64,000 nucleotides of DNA from Oleispirillum sp965228165 (GCA_965228165.1 CBDDHB010000003.1:620001-684000); one strand, 5' to 3'; shown: positions 25,769 through 35,162, numbered from the stretch's first letter. Notes: generated by a model from the sequence alone, not told the origin. Numbers and translations are program-made.

Positions 25769-28000
25769 CTACATGAAACCGTAGGGATCGATGTCGAGTC
25801 TGACCCGCGCCGAACGGGGAATCGGCACGGCGGAGAGCCAGGCGCGCATCAGCGGCTGAATCCGCACCTCGCGCGGCGCGCGCACCAACAGGCGATAGCG
25901 GACCCACCCGCGCAGGCGGGCCAGAGGCGCGGGCGCCGGACCGTACAGCTTCACCCCGCCGCCCGGATCGGGAAAGGCGCGCCCCAGGGCGGCGGCCAGC
26001 TTGGCCACCTCGTCCTCGGACCGGGCGGCGACGATCACCGCCGCCAGACGCCCGAAGGGCGGCATCCCCAGGGCGCGGCGGCCCGCCTGCTCGGCGGCGA
26101 CGAAGGCGTCGCGGTCGGCGGAGGCCAACGCCGCGATCACCGCCTGATCCGGATCGTAGGTCTGCAACAGCACCCGTCCCGGCTTTTCGGCGCGCCCGGC
26201 GCGCCCCGCCACCTGATGCAGCATCTGGAAGGTGCGTTCGGCGGCGCGCAGATCGCCGCCCGCCAGGCCGATATCCGAATCGACGACGCCGACCAGGGTC
26301 AGGCCGGGAAAGTGGTGCCCCTTCGCCACCACCTGGGTGCCGATCACCACGTCGATCTCGCGGTTCCCGATCGCCGCCACCGCCTGGGCGAAGGCCGCAG
26401 GACCGGCGACGTGATCGCTGGACAGAATCAGCCGCCGCGCCTCGGGGAAGCGGGCGGCGACCTCGTCGGCGATGCGCTCCACCCCCGGGCCGCAGGCGAC
26501 GAAGCTGTCCGCCGCGCCGCACGACGGGCAGGCGGCGGGCAACGGCTCGGCGTGGCCGCAGTGGTGGCAGATCAGCCGCCCCCGCCCGTCCCGACCGCGA
26601 TGTTCGACCAGCCAGGCGGTGCATTGCGGGCACTGCACGCGATGGCCGCAGCGCTGGCAGATGGTCAGGGGCGCGTAGCCCCGGCGGTTGAGGTAGAGCA
26701 GCGCCTGCTCCCCCCTGGCGAAGGTTTCCGCCATCGCGGCGACCAGCGGCGGGGCCAGGAACCCCCGCCCCCACGCCCCCTTCTCCGGCGGATGGGAGCG
26801 CAGATCGACCCGCTCGACCCGGGGCATCGCCGCGCCGCCGTGGCGGTTGGGCAGACGGTGCGCCGCATAGCGCCCGGCGCGAACGTTGGCTAGGGTTTCC
26901 AGGGACGGCGTGGCGGAGGCCAGCACCACCGGAATCTCCTCGATCCGGGCGCGCGCCACCGCCATGTCGCGCCCCTGATAGATCACCCCGTCCTCCTGCT
27001 TGAAGGCATGCTCGTGCTCTTCGTCCACCACGATCAGGCCGAGGACGTCAAAGGGCAGGAACAGGGCGGAGCGCGCGCCGATCAGCACCCGCGCCCGCCC
27101 GGTCGCCACCGCCCGCCAGGTGTCGCGGCGCAGGGCGGGGGACAGCTCGGAGTGCCAGACCGCCGGGGCGGCGCCGAAACGCCGGGAAAAGCGCTCCAGC
27201 CACTGCGCGGTCAGGGCGATTTCCGGCACCAGCACCAGGACCTGCCGCCCCTGGCGCAGGGCTTCGGCCACCGCCTCGAAATAGACCTCGGTCTTGCCCG
27301 ACCCGGTAACGCCGTCGAGCACCGTCACCGCGTACCCCGCCCCCACCCCGGAAGCGATCGCCCGCGCCGCCGCCGCCTGCTCCGGACTCAGCACCGGCGG
27401 CGCGGCCTCCGGGTCCGGCGCGGCGAAGACCCGCGCGCACGGCAGATCCGCCGCGACCAGGCCGCCCTCGTCGAGGAAGCCCTTGACCGCGGCGGGGGAC
27501 ACCCCGGCCAGGCGCGCCGCTTCCGCCATCGCCAGGGGCGGCGCATCCGCCAACGCCGTCCACAGGCGCTGCCGCGCCCCGGTGCGCCGCGCCGCCTTCG
27601 GCCACCCGGCGGCGCGGACCACGCCGGTCGCCGGGGTCTCCGCCTCCAGCGCCGCGGGCGCCGACAGCACCATGCGCAGCACCGCCCCCGGCGGCGACAC
27701 CGTATAGGCGGCCACCCAATCGACGAAACGGCGCAACGCCGGGCTCAGCGGCGGCAGATCGGAAACCGCCTGCACCGGTTTCAGGCGCGCCTCGGCGACG
27801 CCGCCCGCCGGAGCCCCCCACGCCGCGCCCCACAGGACGCGCCCGCTCACCGGCACCCGCACCAGATCGCCCGGCGCGACCGCCATCCCCTCCGGCACAA
27901 GATAATCGTAGGGCCCGGCGAGGGGCAGCGGCACGCAGACCGCGACGCGGCGCGCCACCGGCGATTCGGGCGGCGGAAATGTGGCGCGCGGCACGGTCAT
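25769..28000 (-). CDS. priA: Primosomal protein N' (replication restart helicase PriA)
   Basis: A 743-residue superfamily 2 helicase that reloads the replisome at stalled forks. The N-terminal DNA-binding domain (VAVCVPLPLAGPYDYLVPEG) is followed by P-loop GVTGSGKTEVYFE, VDEEHEHAFKQ (Walker B) and eight zinc-binding cysteines between CQRCGHRVQCPQC and ACPSCG. The frame is open much further upstream, but MTVPRATFPPPESPVARR at 28000 gives the normal length and leaves room for the divergent DUF484 gene. It is the only gene in its strand run. Confidence 0.95.
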   Translation of the reverse strand: MTVPRATFPPPESPVARRVAVCVPLPLAGPYDYLVPEGMAVAPGDLVRVPVSGRVLWGAAWGAPAGGVAEARLKPVQAVSDLPPLSPALRRFVDWVAAYTVSPPGAVLRMVLSAPAALEAETPATGVVRAAGWPKAARRTGARQRLWTALADAPPLAMAEAARLAGVSPAAVKGFLDEGGLVAADLPCARVFAAPDPEAAPPVLSPEQAAAARAIASGVGAGYAVTVLDGVTGSGKTEVYFEAVAEALRQGRQVLVLVPEIALTAQWLERFSRRFGAAPAVWHSELSPALRRDTWRAVATGRARVLIGARSALFLPFDVLGLIVVDEEHEHAFKQEDGVIYQGRDMAVARARIEEIPVVLASATPSLETLANVRAGRYAAHRLPNRHGGAAMPRVERVDLRSHPPEKGAWGRGFLAPPLVAAMAETFARGEQALLYLNRRGYAPLTICQRCGHRVQCPQCTAWLVEHRGRDGRGRLICHHCGHAEPLPAACPSCGAADSFVACGPGVERIADEVAARFPEARRLILSSDHVAGPAAFAQAVAAIGNREIDVVIGTQVVAKGHHFPGLTLVGVVDSDIGLAGGDLRAAERTFQMLHQVAGRAGRAEKPGRVLLQTYDPDQAVIAALASADRDAFVAAEQAGRRALGMPPFGRLAAVIVAARSEDEVAKLAAALGRAFPDPGGGVKLYGPAPAPLARLRGWVRYRLLVRAPREVRIQPLMRAWLSAVPIPRSARVRLDIDPYGFM

Positions 28001-28075
28001 CGGATACACTCCAGCGGATTTCCGGGCGGCGAGGACCGCCGGTCCGTGATTAGCAAATTCATCGCACGCGAAGCC

Positions 28076-28819
28076 ATGACATTCTTGCCCGACGCCGCCG
28101 CCACCGCAACCCTGCCCTCCCCCGACGAGGTGGAGGCCTTCCTCCGCCGCCATCCCGACTTCCTGGCGGAGCGCCCCGACCTGCTGCGCGCGATGACGCC
28201 ACCGTCGCGCTTTTCCGGCGACGACCCGGTGGCCGACTTCCAGGCGGCGATGATCACCGGACTGAAGGGCGACCTCGACCGCCTGTCGCGCACCTCGCGC
28301 GATCTGGTGCGCTTGAGCCACGGCAACCTGACCCAGCAGCAGCGCACCCACTCCGCCGCCTTGCTCCTGGCCGAGGTCGCCTCCCCCGCCGATTTCCACC
28401 GCGTGGTGATCCAGGAATGGCCGAAGGTGCTCGCCGTCGATGCGGTCGCCCTGATCATCGAGGACAGCGCCGCCGCCGACCTGCACGAAGGTCCGCGCGG
28501 CGTCGCCCGGGTGCCCGCCGGAACCATCAACCGCCTGTTCGCCGCCGCCCCCGGCGCACGGGTGATCCTGACCCCCGAACGTTCCGGCAATCCGCTGTTC
28601 GGCGGGCTGTCCGCCCGCATCCGTTCCGACGCGCTGGCCCGCCTGGACGAGCCCGCCGCCTGGGAGCCGGGCGCGGGCCGCGTCGCCCCCGCCGGACTGC
28701 TGGCGCTGGGATCGTTCGCCCCCGGCGCGTTCCACCCGGACCAGGCCACCGACCTTCTGCAATTCCTCACCCGGCTGCTGGCGATCGTATTGTCGCAATG
28801 GTGCGCACCGACCCCTTGA
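28076..28819 (+). CDS. DUF484 family protein
   Basis: A 247-residue protein. The N-terminal EVEAFLRRHPDFLAERPDLL is the DUF484 signature, followed by a coiled segment and a GAF-like domain (about 95-240). Molecular role unknown. The arrangement DUF484-xerC, here overlapping by 22 bases, is widely conserved in Proteobacteria and suggests a link to chromosome dimer resolution, but that is inference. A GTG at 28046 with GAGGA upstream is an alternative start adding 10 residues. Confidence 0.85.
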   Translation: MTFLPDAAATATLPSPDEVEAFLRRHPDFLAERPDLLRAMTPPSRFSGDDPVADFQAAMITGLKGDLDRLSRTSRDLVRLSHGNLTQQQRTHSAALLLAEVASPADFHRVVIQEWPKVLAVDAVALIIEDSAAADLHEGPRGVARVPAGTINRLFAAAPGARVILTPERSGNPLFGGLSARIRSDALARLDEPAAWEPGAGRVAPAGLLALGSFAPGAFHPDQATDLLQFLTRLLAIVLSQWCAPTP

Positions 28820-29760
28820 GCGGCCTTTCCGCCGCATCCGACCTGACCGCCGCCGCCGCCGACTGGCGGGAGTGGCTGCGCGCCGAACGCCGCGCCTCGC
28901 CCCACACTCTCGACGCCTATGCCCGCGATCTCGCCCGCTTCGCCGCCTTCCTGACCGAATACCGGGGCGCGCCGCCCGATCTGGCGGCGTTGCGCGACCT
29001 CGCCGCCCGCGACTTTCGCGCCTATCTGGCCGACCGCGACGGCGCGGGCGTCGGGCGATCCAGCCTCGCCCGCGAGGTGTCGTCCTTACGCGCCTTCGTC
29101 AAATGGATGGAACGCCAGGGCCTGGGCGCATGCCCCGGCCTCGCCGCCCTGCGCACCCCGCGCCGCCGCGCCGCGCTGCCCCGCCCCCTCTCCGCCGAGG
29201 ACGCGCTGTCCGCCATCCGCGCCGCGACCGAGGCCGCCGCCCAGCCCTGGATCGGCCTGCGCGACGCCGCCGCGCTGCTGCTGATGTACGGCGCGGGGCT
29301 GCGCATCGGCGAGGTCCTGTCCCTGTCTGCGGCGGACAAACCGGACGGCGGCGCCCTGCGGGTCACCGGCAAGGGCAACAAGACCCGCGTCGTGCCGGTG
29401 CTGGCGGTGATCGCCGACGCCATCGACGCCTATCTGTCCGCCTGCCCCTTCGCGCTTTCCGGCGACGATCCGCTGTTCGTCGGGGCGCGCGGCGACCGCC
29501 TCAACCCCGGCGTATTGCAGCGCGCGGTGCGCCGCCTGCGCGACCGGCTCGGCCTGCCGGAGACCGCGACGCCGCACGCGCTCCGCCACAGCTTCGCCAC
29601 CCACCTGCTGGAGGCGGGGGGCGATTTGCGCACCATCCAGGAACTGCTGGGCCATGCCTCCCTGGCGGCGACGCAGCGCTACACCAAGATCGACGCCGCC
29701 CGCCTGAAGGCGGTGCACGGCGCGGCGCACCCCCGCGACCGCAAGCCGGACCGGGAATAG
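28798..29760 (+). CDS. xerC: Tyrosine recombinase XerC
   Basis: A 320-residue site-specific recombinase that, with XerD, resolves chromosome dimers at dif. The N-terminal SAM-like core-binding domain (about 18-110) precedes the catalytic domain with R169 (GAGLRIGE), K192 (GKGNKTR), H260 and R263 (HALRHSFATHL), H286 (LGHAS) and nucleophile Y295 (TQRYTKI). All are present. Length and the DUF484 neighbour favour housekeeping XerC over a phage integrase. Confidence 0.92.
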   Translation: MVRTDPLSGLSAASDLTAAAADWREWLRAERRASPHTLDAYARDLARFAAFLTEYRGAPPDLAALRDLAARDFRAYLADRDGAGVGRSSLAREVSSLRAFVKWMERQGLGACPGLAALRTPRRRAALPRPLSAEDALSAIRAATEAAAQPWIGLRDAAALLLMYGAGLRIGEVLSLSAADKPDGGALRVTGKGNKTRVVPVLAVIADAIDAYLSACPFALSGDDPLFVGARGDRLNPGVLQRAVRRLRDRLGLPETATPHALRHSFATHLLEAGGDLRTIQELLGHASLAATQRYTKIDAARLKAVHGAAHPRDRKPDRE

Positions 29761-29896
29761 CCTATTTTATAGGCCAATGCTCGAATCTGCTTATATTTTC
29801 ATCTTTTTTGCCGGGGATTTTCGCCCACGACTTTCGTTGTATGCGCTTAACGCATTGATCGGAAACGGACATCCCGCACATGAGAGAATTGTGAAA

Positions 29897-29912
29897 TGGC
29901 GCGGTTTTTGCG
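29897..29912 (+). promoter_or_regulatory. Sigma-54-type promoter
   Basis: TGGCGC-N5-TTGCG: GG and GC are 10 bases apart, matching the -24/-12 consensus TGGCAC-N5-TTGCW at all but one or two positions. It lies about 70 bases before the chemoreceptor ATG. Confidence 0.5.
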
Positions 29913-29978
29913 TTCGGAGGGGCCCGAACCGGGTGAAGGGCCCCGGAAACCGAAACGCACCATCACCGGGAGACGATC

Positions 29979-31082
29979 ATGCCGCGCCGGATGCGCCTGA
30001 TCATGAGCACCATCCAGAAAGACGTTCAGGGTTTCGCCAAAAGCAGCGAGGCGATCGCCAGCCAGGCCCAGCTTCTCGCCCTGAACGCCACCATCAAGGC
30101 GGCGCGCGCCGGCGATGCGGGCAAGGGATTCGCGGTGGTGGCGAGCGAGGTCAAGACCCTGGCTCGTCAGGCCGCCGCCAACTCCGAGGGGATGCGCACC
30201 GTCGTCCTCAACCGCATCCGCCAGGGGCTGGACATCAGCGACACCCTGGTCCGCGACCTGGAGGGCACGCGCATCGTCGACATGGCGCAGACCCTGGTGC
30301 AGTTGATCGTGCGCAACCTGTACGAACGCACCGCCGACGTCCGCTGGTGGGCCACCGACGAGGCCTTCTGGCGCGCTTTGCAGGACCCCGGCGACGAGCG
30401 CGCGACACGCGCCTTCGACCGGCTGGCGACGATCAACCGCTTCTATTCGGTGTATCTGGACCTGGTTCTGGTCGATCTCGACGGTCGGGTCGTCGCCTCC
30501 TCCCGTCCCGACAGCTTCCCTGCGATGGCGAACCAATCCTTCGCCGCGACCCCCTGGTTCCGCAAGGCGATCGCCACCGCCAGCGGCGACGACTACGTGG
30601 TCGACGACATCGCCACCGATCCGGCGCACCGGGACGCGCCGGTCGCCCTTTATGCCGCCGCGGTGCGCGAAAACGGCGCGATCGACGGTCCCCCGGTGGG
30701 GGCGCTGGGGGTGTTCTTCGACTGGGGGGCGCAGTCGCACACCATCGTCCGCGACGAACCCACCTTCTCCGACGAGGAATGGACGCGCACCCGCGTCCTG
30801 CTGCTCGACGCCCAGCACCGGGTGATCGCCGCGTCCGACGGGCAGGGGCTGTACCGCCCCTACGACTTCGACGCCAAGGGGCAGAAGAAGGGCATGGTGG
30901 TGACCCGCGACGGACGGATCATCGCCTTCGCCCAAACCATCGGCTACGAGGCCTATGACGGCCTGGGCTGGATCGGGGTGATCGAACAGAAATACCCGAA
31001 CGACGAGGAACTGCGCGCCCAGATGGAGGGAACGGCCTCCTTCGCCACCGCCACCTCGCGCAAGAACGTCCTCGCGATGTAG
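29979..31082 (+). CDS. Cytoplasmic chemoreceptor-like protein with C-terminal Cache-like domain
   Basis: A 367-residue protein without a signal peptide or membrane segment. Residues about 8-75 are half of a methyl-accepting signalling hairpin, including the tip: QAQLLALNATIKAARAGDAGKGFAVVASEVKTLARQAA (read as adjoining segments), with ALNATIKAARA where most receptors have ALNAAIEAARA. Residues about 90-350 look like a Cache sensor (YSVYLDLVLVDLDGRVVASS, WFRKAIAT, GVFFDWG, LLLDAQHRVIAAS). So the sensor follows the signalling part, the reverse of a standard receptor, and no HAMP or membrane anchor is present. GGGAGA sits 5 bases before the ATG. Related inverted proteins are known in Rhodospirillales-type genomes; ligand unknown. 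Confidence 0.75.
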   Translation: MPRRMRLIMSTIQKDVQGFAKSSEAIASQAQLLALNATIKAARAGDAGKGFAVVASEVKTLARQAAANSEGMRTVVLNRIRQGLDISDTLVRDLEGTRIVDMAQTLVQLIVRNLYERTADVRWWATDEAFWRALQDPGDERATRAFDRLATINRFYSVYLDLVLVDLDGRVVASSRPDSFPAMANQSFAATPWFRKAIATASGDDYVVDDIATDPAHRDAPVALYAAAVRENGAIDGPPVGALGVFFDWGAQSHTIVRDEPTFSDEEWTRTRVLLLDAQHRVIAASDGQGLYRPYDFDAKGQKKGMVVTRDGRIIAFAQTIGYEAYDGLGWIGVIEQKYPNDEELRAQMEGTASFATATSRKNVLAM

Positions 31083-31088
31083 GCCGGA

Positions 31089-31781
31089 TCAGCCGATCAG
31101 GCGATAGCCGACCCCCGGCTCGGTGGCGATGAAGCGCGGCGCCGCCGGGTCGTCGCCGAGCTTCTGCCGCAGGTGCCCGATATGGACCCGCAGGTAATGG
31201 GTCTCGGCGACGTGGCGGTCGCCCCAAACCGCGCGCAGCAGGGTGTCGTGGGTCAGCACCTTGCCGACGTTGCGCACCAGCAGGCGCAACAGGTCGAATT
31301 CCTTGCGGGTCAGACGAACCTCCGCCCCGTCCACCGCGACCCGGCGGGCGGCGTGGTCCAGGGCCAGGCCGTCGCGTTCGTAGACCACCTGTTCCGCCGC
31401 CGCCGCATCGCGCCCGCGCAGCAGCACCCGCAGCCGCGCCACCAGTTCGGCGATGCCGAAGGGCTTGGTGACATAATCGTTGGCGCCGTTTTCCAGGGCC
31501 TCCACCTTCCCCGCCTCGTCGTCGCGCACCGACAGCACCAGAATCGGCACGCCGGACCATTCGCGCACCCGGCGGATCACCGTCTGCCCGTCGATGTCGG
31601 GGAGGCCGAGGTCGAGCACCAGAAGGTCGGGGGTTTCCTCCGCCAGTTTACGGATCGCGTCCTCGCCGCGCAACGCCTCGACCACGTCGAAACCGTGGGC
31701 GACCAGGCTGATCCGCAGGAACTTCCTGATCTGCGCCTCGTCGTCCGCCACCAGGATGCGCTGCCGCGCCGCGTCGGTCAT
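31089..31781 (-). CDS. kdpE: KdpE-like response regulator
   Basis: A 230-residue OmpR/KdpE-type regulator. Receiver residues D13, D14, phospho-acceptor D57 (LLVLDLGLPDIDG) and K106 (YVTKPFG) are intact. The winged-helix output ends with HIGHLRQKLGDDP and EPGVGYRLIG, closest to KdpE. It overlaps the histidine kinase gene by 4 bases and is last in a trkH-kdpD-kdpE-like operon. No kdpFABC genes are nearby, so its likely local target is trkH. The start is the ATG at the overlap, not the far upstream one in the same frame. Confidence 0.85.
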   Translation of the reverse strand: MTDAARQRILVADDEAQIRKFLRISLVAHGFDVVEALRGEDAIRKLAEETPDLLVLDLGLPDIDGQTVIRRVREWSGVPILVLSVRDDEAGKVEALENGANDYVTKPFGIAELVARLRVLLRGRDAAAAEQVVYERDGLALDHAARRVAVDGAEVRLTRKEFDLLRLLVRNVGKVLTHDTLLRAVWGDRHVAETHYLRVHIGHLRQKLGDDPAAPRFIATEPGVGYRLIG

Positions 31782-33322
31782 GCCGCGTCTCCTTCGTCCT
31801 CGCCGTCGCCGGGCGGCGGCGAGGACGGCAGGGTGACGACGATCTCCAGGCCGACGCCGCCCGCGCCGCCCTCGGCGCGGATCGTCCCGCCGTGCGCCGC
31901 CACCAAGCCGCGACAGATCGACAGGCCCAGCCCGGTTCCGGCGGCCTGCGAATCCCCGGCACGCACCCGATAGAACATGTCGAACACCCGTTCCCGGTCG
32001 GCCTCCGGAATCCCCGGCCCGTCGTCGGCGACGCGGATTTCCGCCGCGCCGCCGCGCCACGCCGCGACCACGCCGATCCGCCCGCCGGGCGGCGAATACT
32101 TCGCCGCGTTGTCGAGAACGTTGACCAGAACCTGTTCCAGCAGCACCGGATCGGCGAAGAGCAAAGGCAGCGCGTCGTCCACCGCCACCTTCAGGCGGAA
32201 GGGCGCCAGCAGGTCGCGGGTGGCGGCCAGGGCATGGCCGACGACATCGCGCAGGTCGATCCAGTCGCGGCGCAGGCGCAGGCCGCCATAGCTCAGGCGG
32301 GTCATGTCCAGAAGGTTCTGGACGAACCGGTTGAGCCGCCGCGCCTCGTCCAGGATGGTGCGGACCAGATCGGCGCGTTCCTCCGCCGGGATGATCTCCC
32401 CCACCGTGGACAGGGTCGTCGCCGATCCGATCACCGAGACGAGAGGGGTGCGCAGATCGTGCGAAATCGAGGACAGCAACGCGGCGCGCAGGCTTTCGGT
32501 TTCCGACAACAAGCGCGCCCCCTCGGCGGCGGAAACCAGTTGCACCCGCTCCACCGCCACCGCCGCCTGATCCGCCACGGCGCGCAACAGATCCTCCTGT
32601 TCGGCGGTGACCGCGCGGCGACCGTCGGCGAACGCCACCCCAAGCAACCCGACCCGACCGCGCGCGGTGGACAGCGGCATGTACAGCCGCGCCGCCGCGC
32701 CATGGGCGCGCGCCGCGCGCCCCGCCGGTTCCCCAACCCGCCAGGCGTGCTCCGCCGCGTCGCGGTCGGAGGACGGCAGCCCCGCCGTGTCCGGATCGCC
32801 CGCGCCGCCGGGCAACAGCACCAGCGCCTCCGCCCCCAGGGTCTCGGCGACATGACCGCGCACCGCCTCGACCACCTCGTCCAGACCGGCGGCGGCCACC
32901 TTGCTGCTGAAGGCATAGAGCACGGCGACGCGATGCGCCGCCTGCCGCGCATCGAGCAACTGGCCGCGCACCCCGCCCGCCAGGTTGCCGGTCAGCGCCG
33001 CCACCACCAGGAAAAAGGCCAGAGTCAGGCTATCCGCCTCGTGATCGACGAAAAAAGTGAAATACGGCGCGGTGAAAAAGAAGTTGTAGACCGCGCTGCT
33101 CAACAGCCCGGCATAGATCGCGGGCACCGCGCCGAAACGCATCGCCACCAGCAGCACCGCCGACAGGAACACCAGCGACAGGTTGGGCAGGGGCAGAACC
33201 TTTTCCAGGCCATGGGCGATGCCGCCCGCCGCCGCCACCGCCGCCAGCCCCCAGGCATAGGGAAGCAGCCGCTGGCGCACCGGCGGCGTGGCGCGGATCA
33301 GGGGAGCATGGTCGGTGGGCAT
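31778..33322 (-). CDS. KdpD-like sensor kinase lacking the N-terminal KdpD/Usp part
   Basis: A 514-residue histidine kinase matching the C-terminal half of KdpD. Four membrane segments of the DUF4118 type (about 22-115) are followed by a GAF-like domain (about 130-260), the phospho-acceptor box SSISHDLRTP (H288) and an ATPase domain (NVLDNAAKYSPPGG, DDGPGIPE, GTGLGLSI). Full KdpD proteins carry about 390 more residues with a P-loop KdpD domain and a Usp domain; these are absent and the frame shows no remnant before the trkH stop 6 bases upstream. It presumably senses potassium or turgor by its membrane part. Confidence 0.85.
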   Translation of the reverse strand: MPTDHAPLIRATPPVRQRLLPYAWGLAAVAAAGGIAHGLEKVLPLPNLSLVFLSAVLLVAMRFGAVPAIYAGLLSSAVYNFFFTAPYFTFFVDHEADSLTLAFFLVVAALTGNLAGGVRGQLLDARQAAHRVAVLYAFSSKVAAAGLDEVVEAVRGHVAETLGAEALVLLPGGAGDPDTAGLPSSDRDAAEHAWRVGEPAGRAARAHGAAARLYMPLSTARGRVGLLGVAFADGRRAVTAEQEDLLRAVADQAAVAVERVQLVSAAEGARLLSETESLRAALLSSISHDLRTPLVSVIGSATTLSTVGEIIPAEERADLVRTILDEARRLNRFVQNLLDMTRLSYGGLRLRRDWIDLRDVVGHALAATRDLLAPFRLKVAVDDALPLLFADPVLLEQVLVNVLDNAAKYSPPGGRIGVVAAWRGGAAEIRVADDGPGIPEADRERVFDMFYRVRAGDSQAAGTGLGLSICRGLVAAHGGTIRAEGGAGGVGLEIVVTLPSSPPPGDGEDEGDAA

Positions 33323-33328
33323 TTAGGG

Positions 33329-34798
33329 TCAATCCCGCCAGAAGGCCGTGGTCAGCAACACGTAAACCGTCGTCAACTCCAGGCGTCCCAACAGCATTCC
33401 CGCCGAGATCAGCCACTTCGCGACGTCGGGAACGTCCTTGAAGTTCCCCGCCGGCCCCACCACGGGCCCCAGGCCCGGCCCGGCGTTGGCCATCGCCTGC
33501 GCGATGCCGCTGGTCGCCGACAGGTAATCCATGCCGCCGATCATGCACCCGGTGGACAACGCCGCCCAGGTCAAAACGTACATGAAAAAGAAGTTGCGCA
33601 CCGAGCCGATGGTCTCCACGTCCACCGCCGCCTCCTGATGACGCACCACCGCCACCCGATGCGGCGACAGGGTGCGCAGCATCTGATGCGCCATGCCGCG
33701 AAACAACACCTGCCAGCGGAAAATCTTGATCGCCCCGGCGGTGGACCCGGCGCAGCCGCCGACGAACATCAGCAGCATGAACACCGCGTTCGCCCAGTCG
33801 CCCCAGGCGGCGTAATCGGTCGAGGCGAATCCGGTGTCGGTGAGGATCGAGGTGACATTGAAGGCGGCCTCGCGCAGCGCCTGGAGGAACGGCACGCCGC
33901 CAGTCTTCCAGCGCAGGACCGAGGTCGCGGCGATGGCGCCCCCCAGAACCGCCAGGAAGACCGGCACCTGGCTTTCCCGCGCCAACGCCCGCCGCCAGTT
34001 CATCGCCAGCCGGGCATAGAACACCAGCGGCAGCGCGCCCGCGGTCATGAAGGCGATCAGCACCAGTTCGATCGGCAGCGAACCGTAGAATCCGACCAAG
34101 GCGTCCTTGGTGGAAAACCCGCCGGTGGCGACCGCCGCCATCGCGTGATTGGCGGCGTCGAACGGCGACATCCCGGCGATCACCAGCGCGGCCGCGCAGG
34201 CGACGATCAGACCGACGTAGACGAGGGCGGTCAGCCCGACGACGTGGAAGGCGCGCGGCACCGGGCGTTCGGAAATATCCGAGGATTCGGAATGGAACAG
34301 CTGCATGCCGCCGACCCGCAGGAAGGGCATCATGATCATCGCCATGGCGACGATCCCCAAGCCGCCGATCCCCTGCAACATCGACCGCCACAGCAGCAGG
34401 CCGGGCGGCAGGCCGTCCAGCCCCACCAGGATCGTCGCGCCCGAGGTGGTCAGCCCCGACATCGCCTCGAAAAAGGCGTCGGTGAAGCCGATCTTCAGGG
34501 GACCGAAGGCCAGCGGCAGCGCGGCGAACACCGTCACCACCAGCCAACTCAGCGCGGTCAGCAGAAAGCCGGTGCGCAGGGTGATGTGGCGGGGCGCGCC
34601 GCGATTGGCCTCCATCAGCGACAGGCCGACGTAATAGGTCACCGCCATCGAGGCCAGGAAGACCTGCCAATCCGGATTGCGGCCGAGGTAGTCCACCACC
34701 GCCGGAACCGCCATCGCGGTGGCGATGACGTTGAGCAGAATTCCGATGACGAACGCGACGAACTGCAACGGACCCGACGGCATGACTCTTGCGCCCAC
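33329..34798 (-). CDS. trkH: TrkH/Ktr-family potassium uptake channel subunit
   Basis: A 489-residue polytopic membrane protein. The four pore loops of the TrkH/KtrB family are visible: TTSGATIL, ATGGFSTKD, ILTDTGFAS and GGCAGSTAGAIK. Selectivity relies on the conserved glycine of each. The expected partner TrkA, an NAD-binding gating ring, is not in the window. It is first in an operon with the truncated KdpD and KdpE, 6 bases apart. The first ATG gives a leader MGARVM; the second Met (residue 6) is also possible. Confidence 0.93.
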   Translation of the reverse strand: MGARVMPSGPLQFVAFVIGILLNVIATAMAVPAVVDYLGRNPDWQVFLASMAVTYYVGLSLMEANRGAPRHITLRTGFLLTALSWLVVTVFAALPLAFGPLKIGFTDAFFEAMSGLTTSGATILVGLDGLPPGLLLWRSMLQGIGGLGIVAMAMIMMPFLRVGGMQLFHSESSDISERPVPRAFHVVGLTALVYVGLIVACAAALVIAGMSPFDAANHAMAAVATGGFSTKDALVGFYGSLPIELVLIAFMTAGALPLVFYARLAMNWRRALARESQVPVFLAVLGGAIAATSVLRWKTGGVPFLQALREAAFNVTSILTDTGFASTDYAAWGDWANAVFMLLMFVGGCAGSTAGAIKIFRWQVLFRGMAHQMLRTLSPHRVAVVRHQEAAVDVETIGSVRNFFFMYVLTWAALSTGCMIGGMDYLSATSGIAQAMANAGPGLGPVVGPAGNFKDVPDVAKWLISAGMLLGRLELTTVYVLLTTAFWRD

Positions 34799-35010
34799 GA
34801 CGACAAAACCGCCGGGAGCATGCCCCCGCCGCGCCGCGCCGACACCTAAAGATGCCGTCCGGAATTTACGCGGAATTTATGCGGGAAAGAGGCGAACCGG
34901 CGCGACCGCCCAGGGCGAAGCCGGGAACCGGGAAAACCCATCCGGGGGTTTCCGAACCGTCCCCGCGTCCTTTTGCCGCTTGCGCCGAAGGGGAAAACCG
35001 TCGATATATG

Positions 35011-35112
35011 GGGGCGGAGGCTGGCGGCGGGCAGGCCCGTCGCCAACCCGGTCAGGTCCGGAAGGAAGCAGCCGTAACGATTTCCGGCTTGGGTCGCTGC
35101 CAGTCTCTCCCT
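35011..35112 (+). ncRNA. ffs: Signal recognition particle RNA (4.5S, small type)
   Basis: The universal SRP hairpin tip GGTCAGGTCCGGAAGGAAGC, followed by AGCC, lies at 35050-35074. The arms GGAGGCTGGC and GCCAGTCTCTCC pair as the base of the rod. A TATATG box at about 35004-35009 precedes the start, with TTGCGC roughly 18 bp before. Ends are estimated by pairing and could shift by a few bases. It lies just upstream of dnaX. It pairs functionally with Ffh encoded at 59131-60564. Confidence 0.93.
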
Positions 35113-35162
35113 CTTTCCGCCGGGCGTCCGATGCCGGGCGCGGCGATCAGACGGGGCCAGAC

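Noticed and set aside
27008..28075. The long extension ahead of the DUF484 gene
   Set aside because: It runs antisense through priA and has no ribosome site; the protein fold starts at 28076.
31089..34798. A complete kdp operon
   Set aside because: No kdpA, kdpB or kdpC sequence is present; the channel gene is trkH by its pore-loop motifs.
31892..34849. A plus-strand open frame of 985 codons
   Set aside because: It is antisense to the kinase and trkH genes and consists of Arg/Gln/His/Gly-rich text typical of reverse frames.
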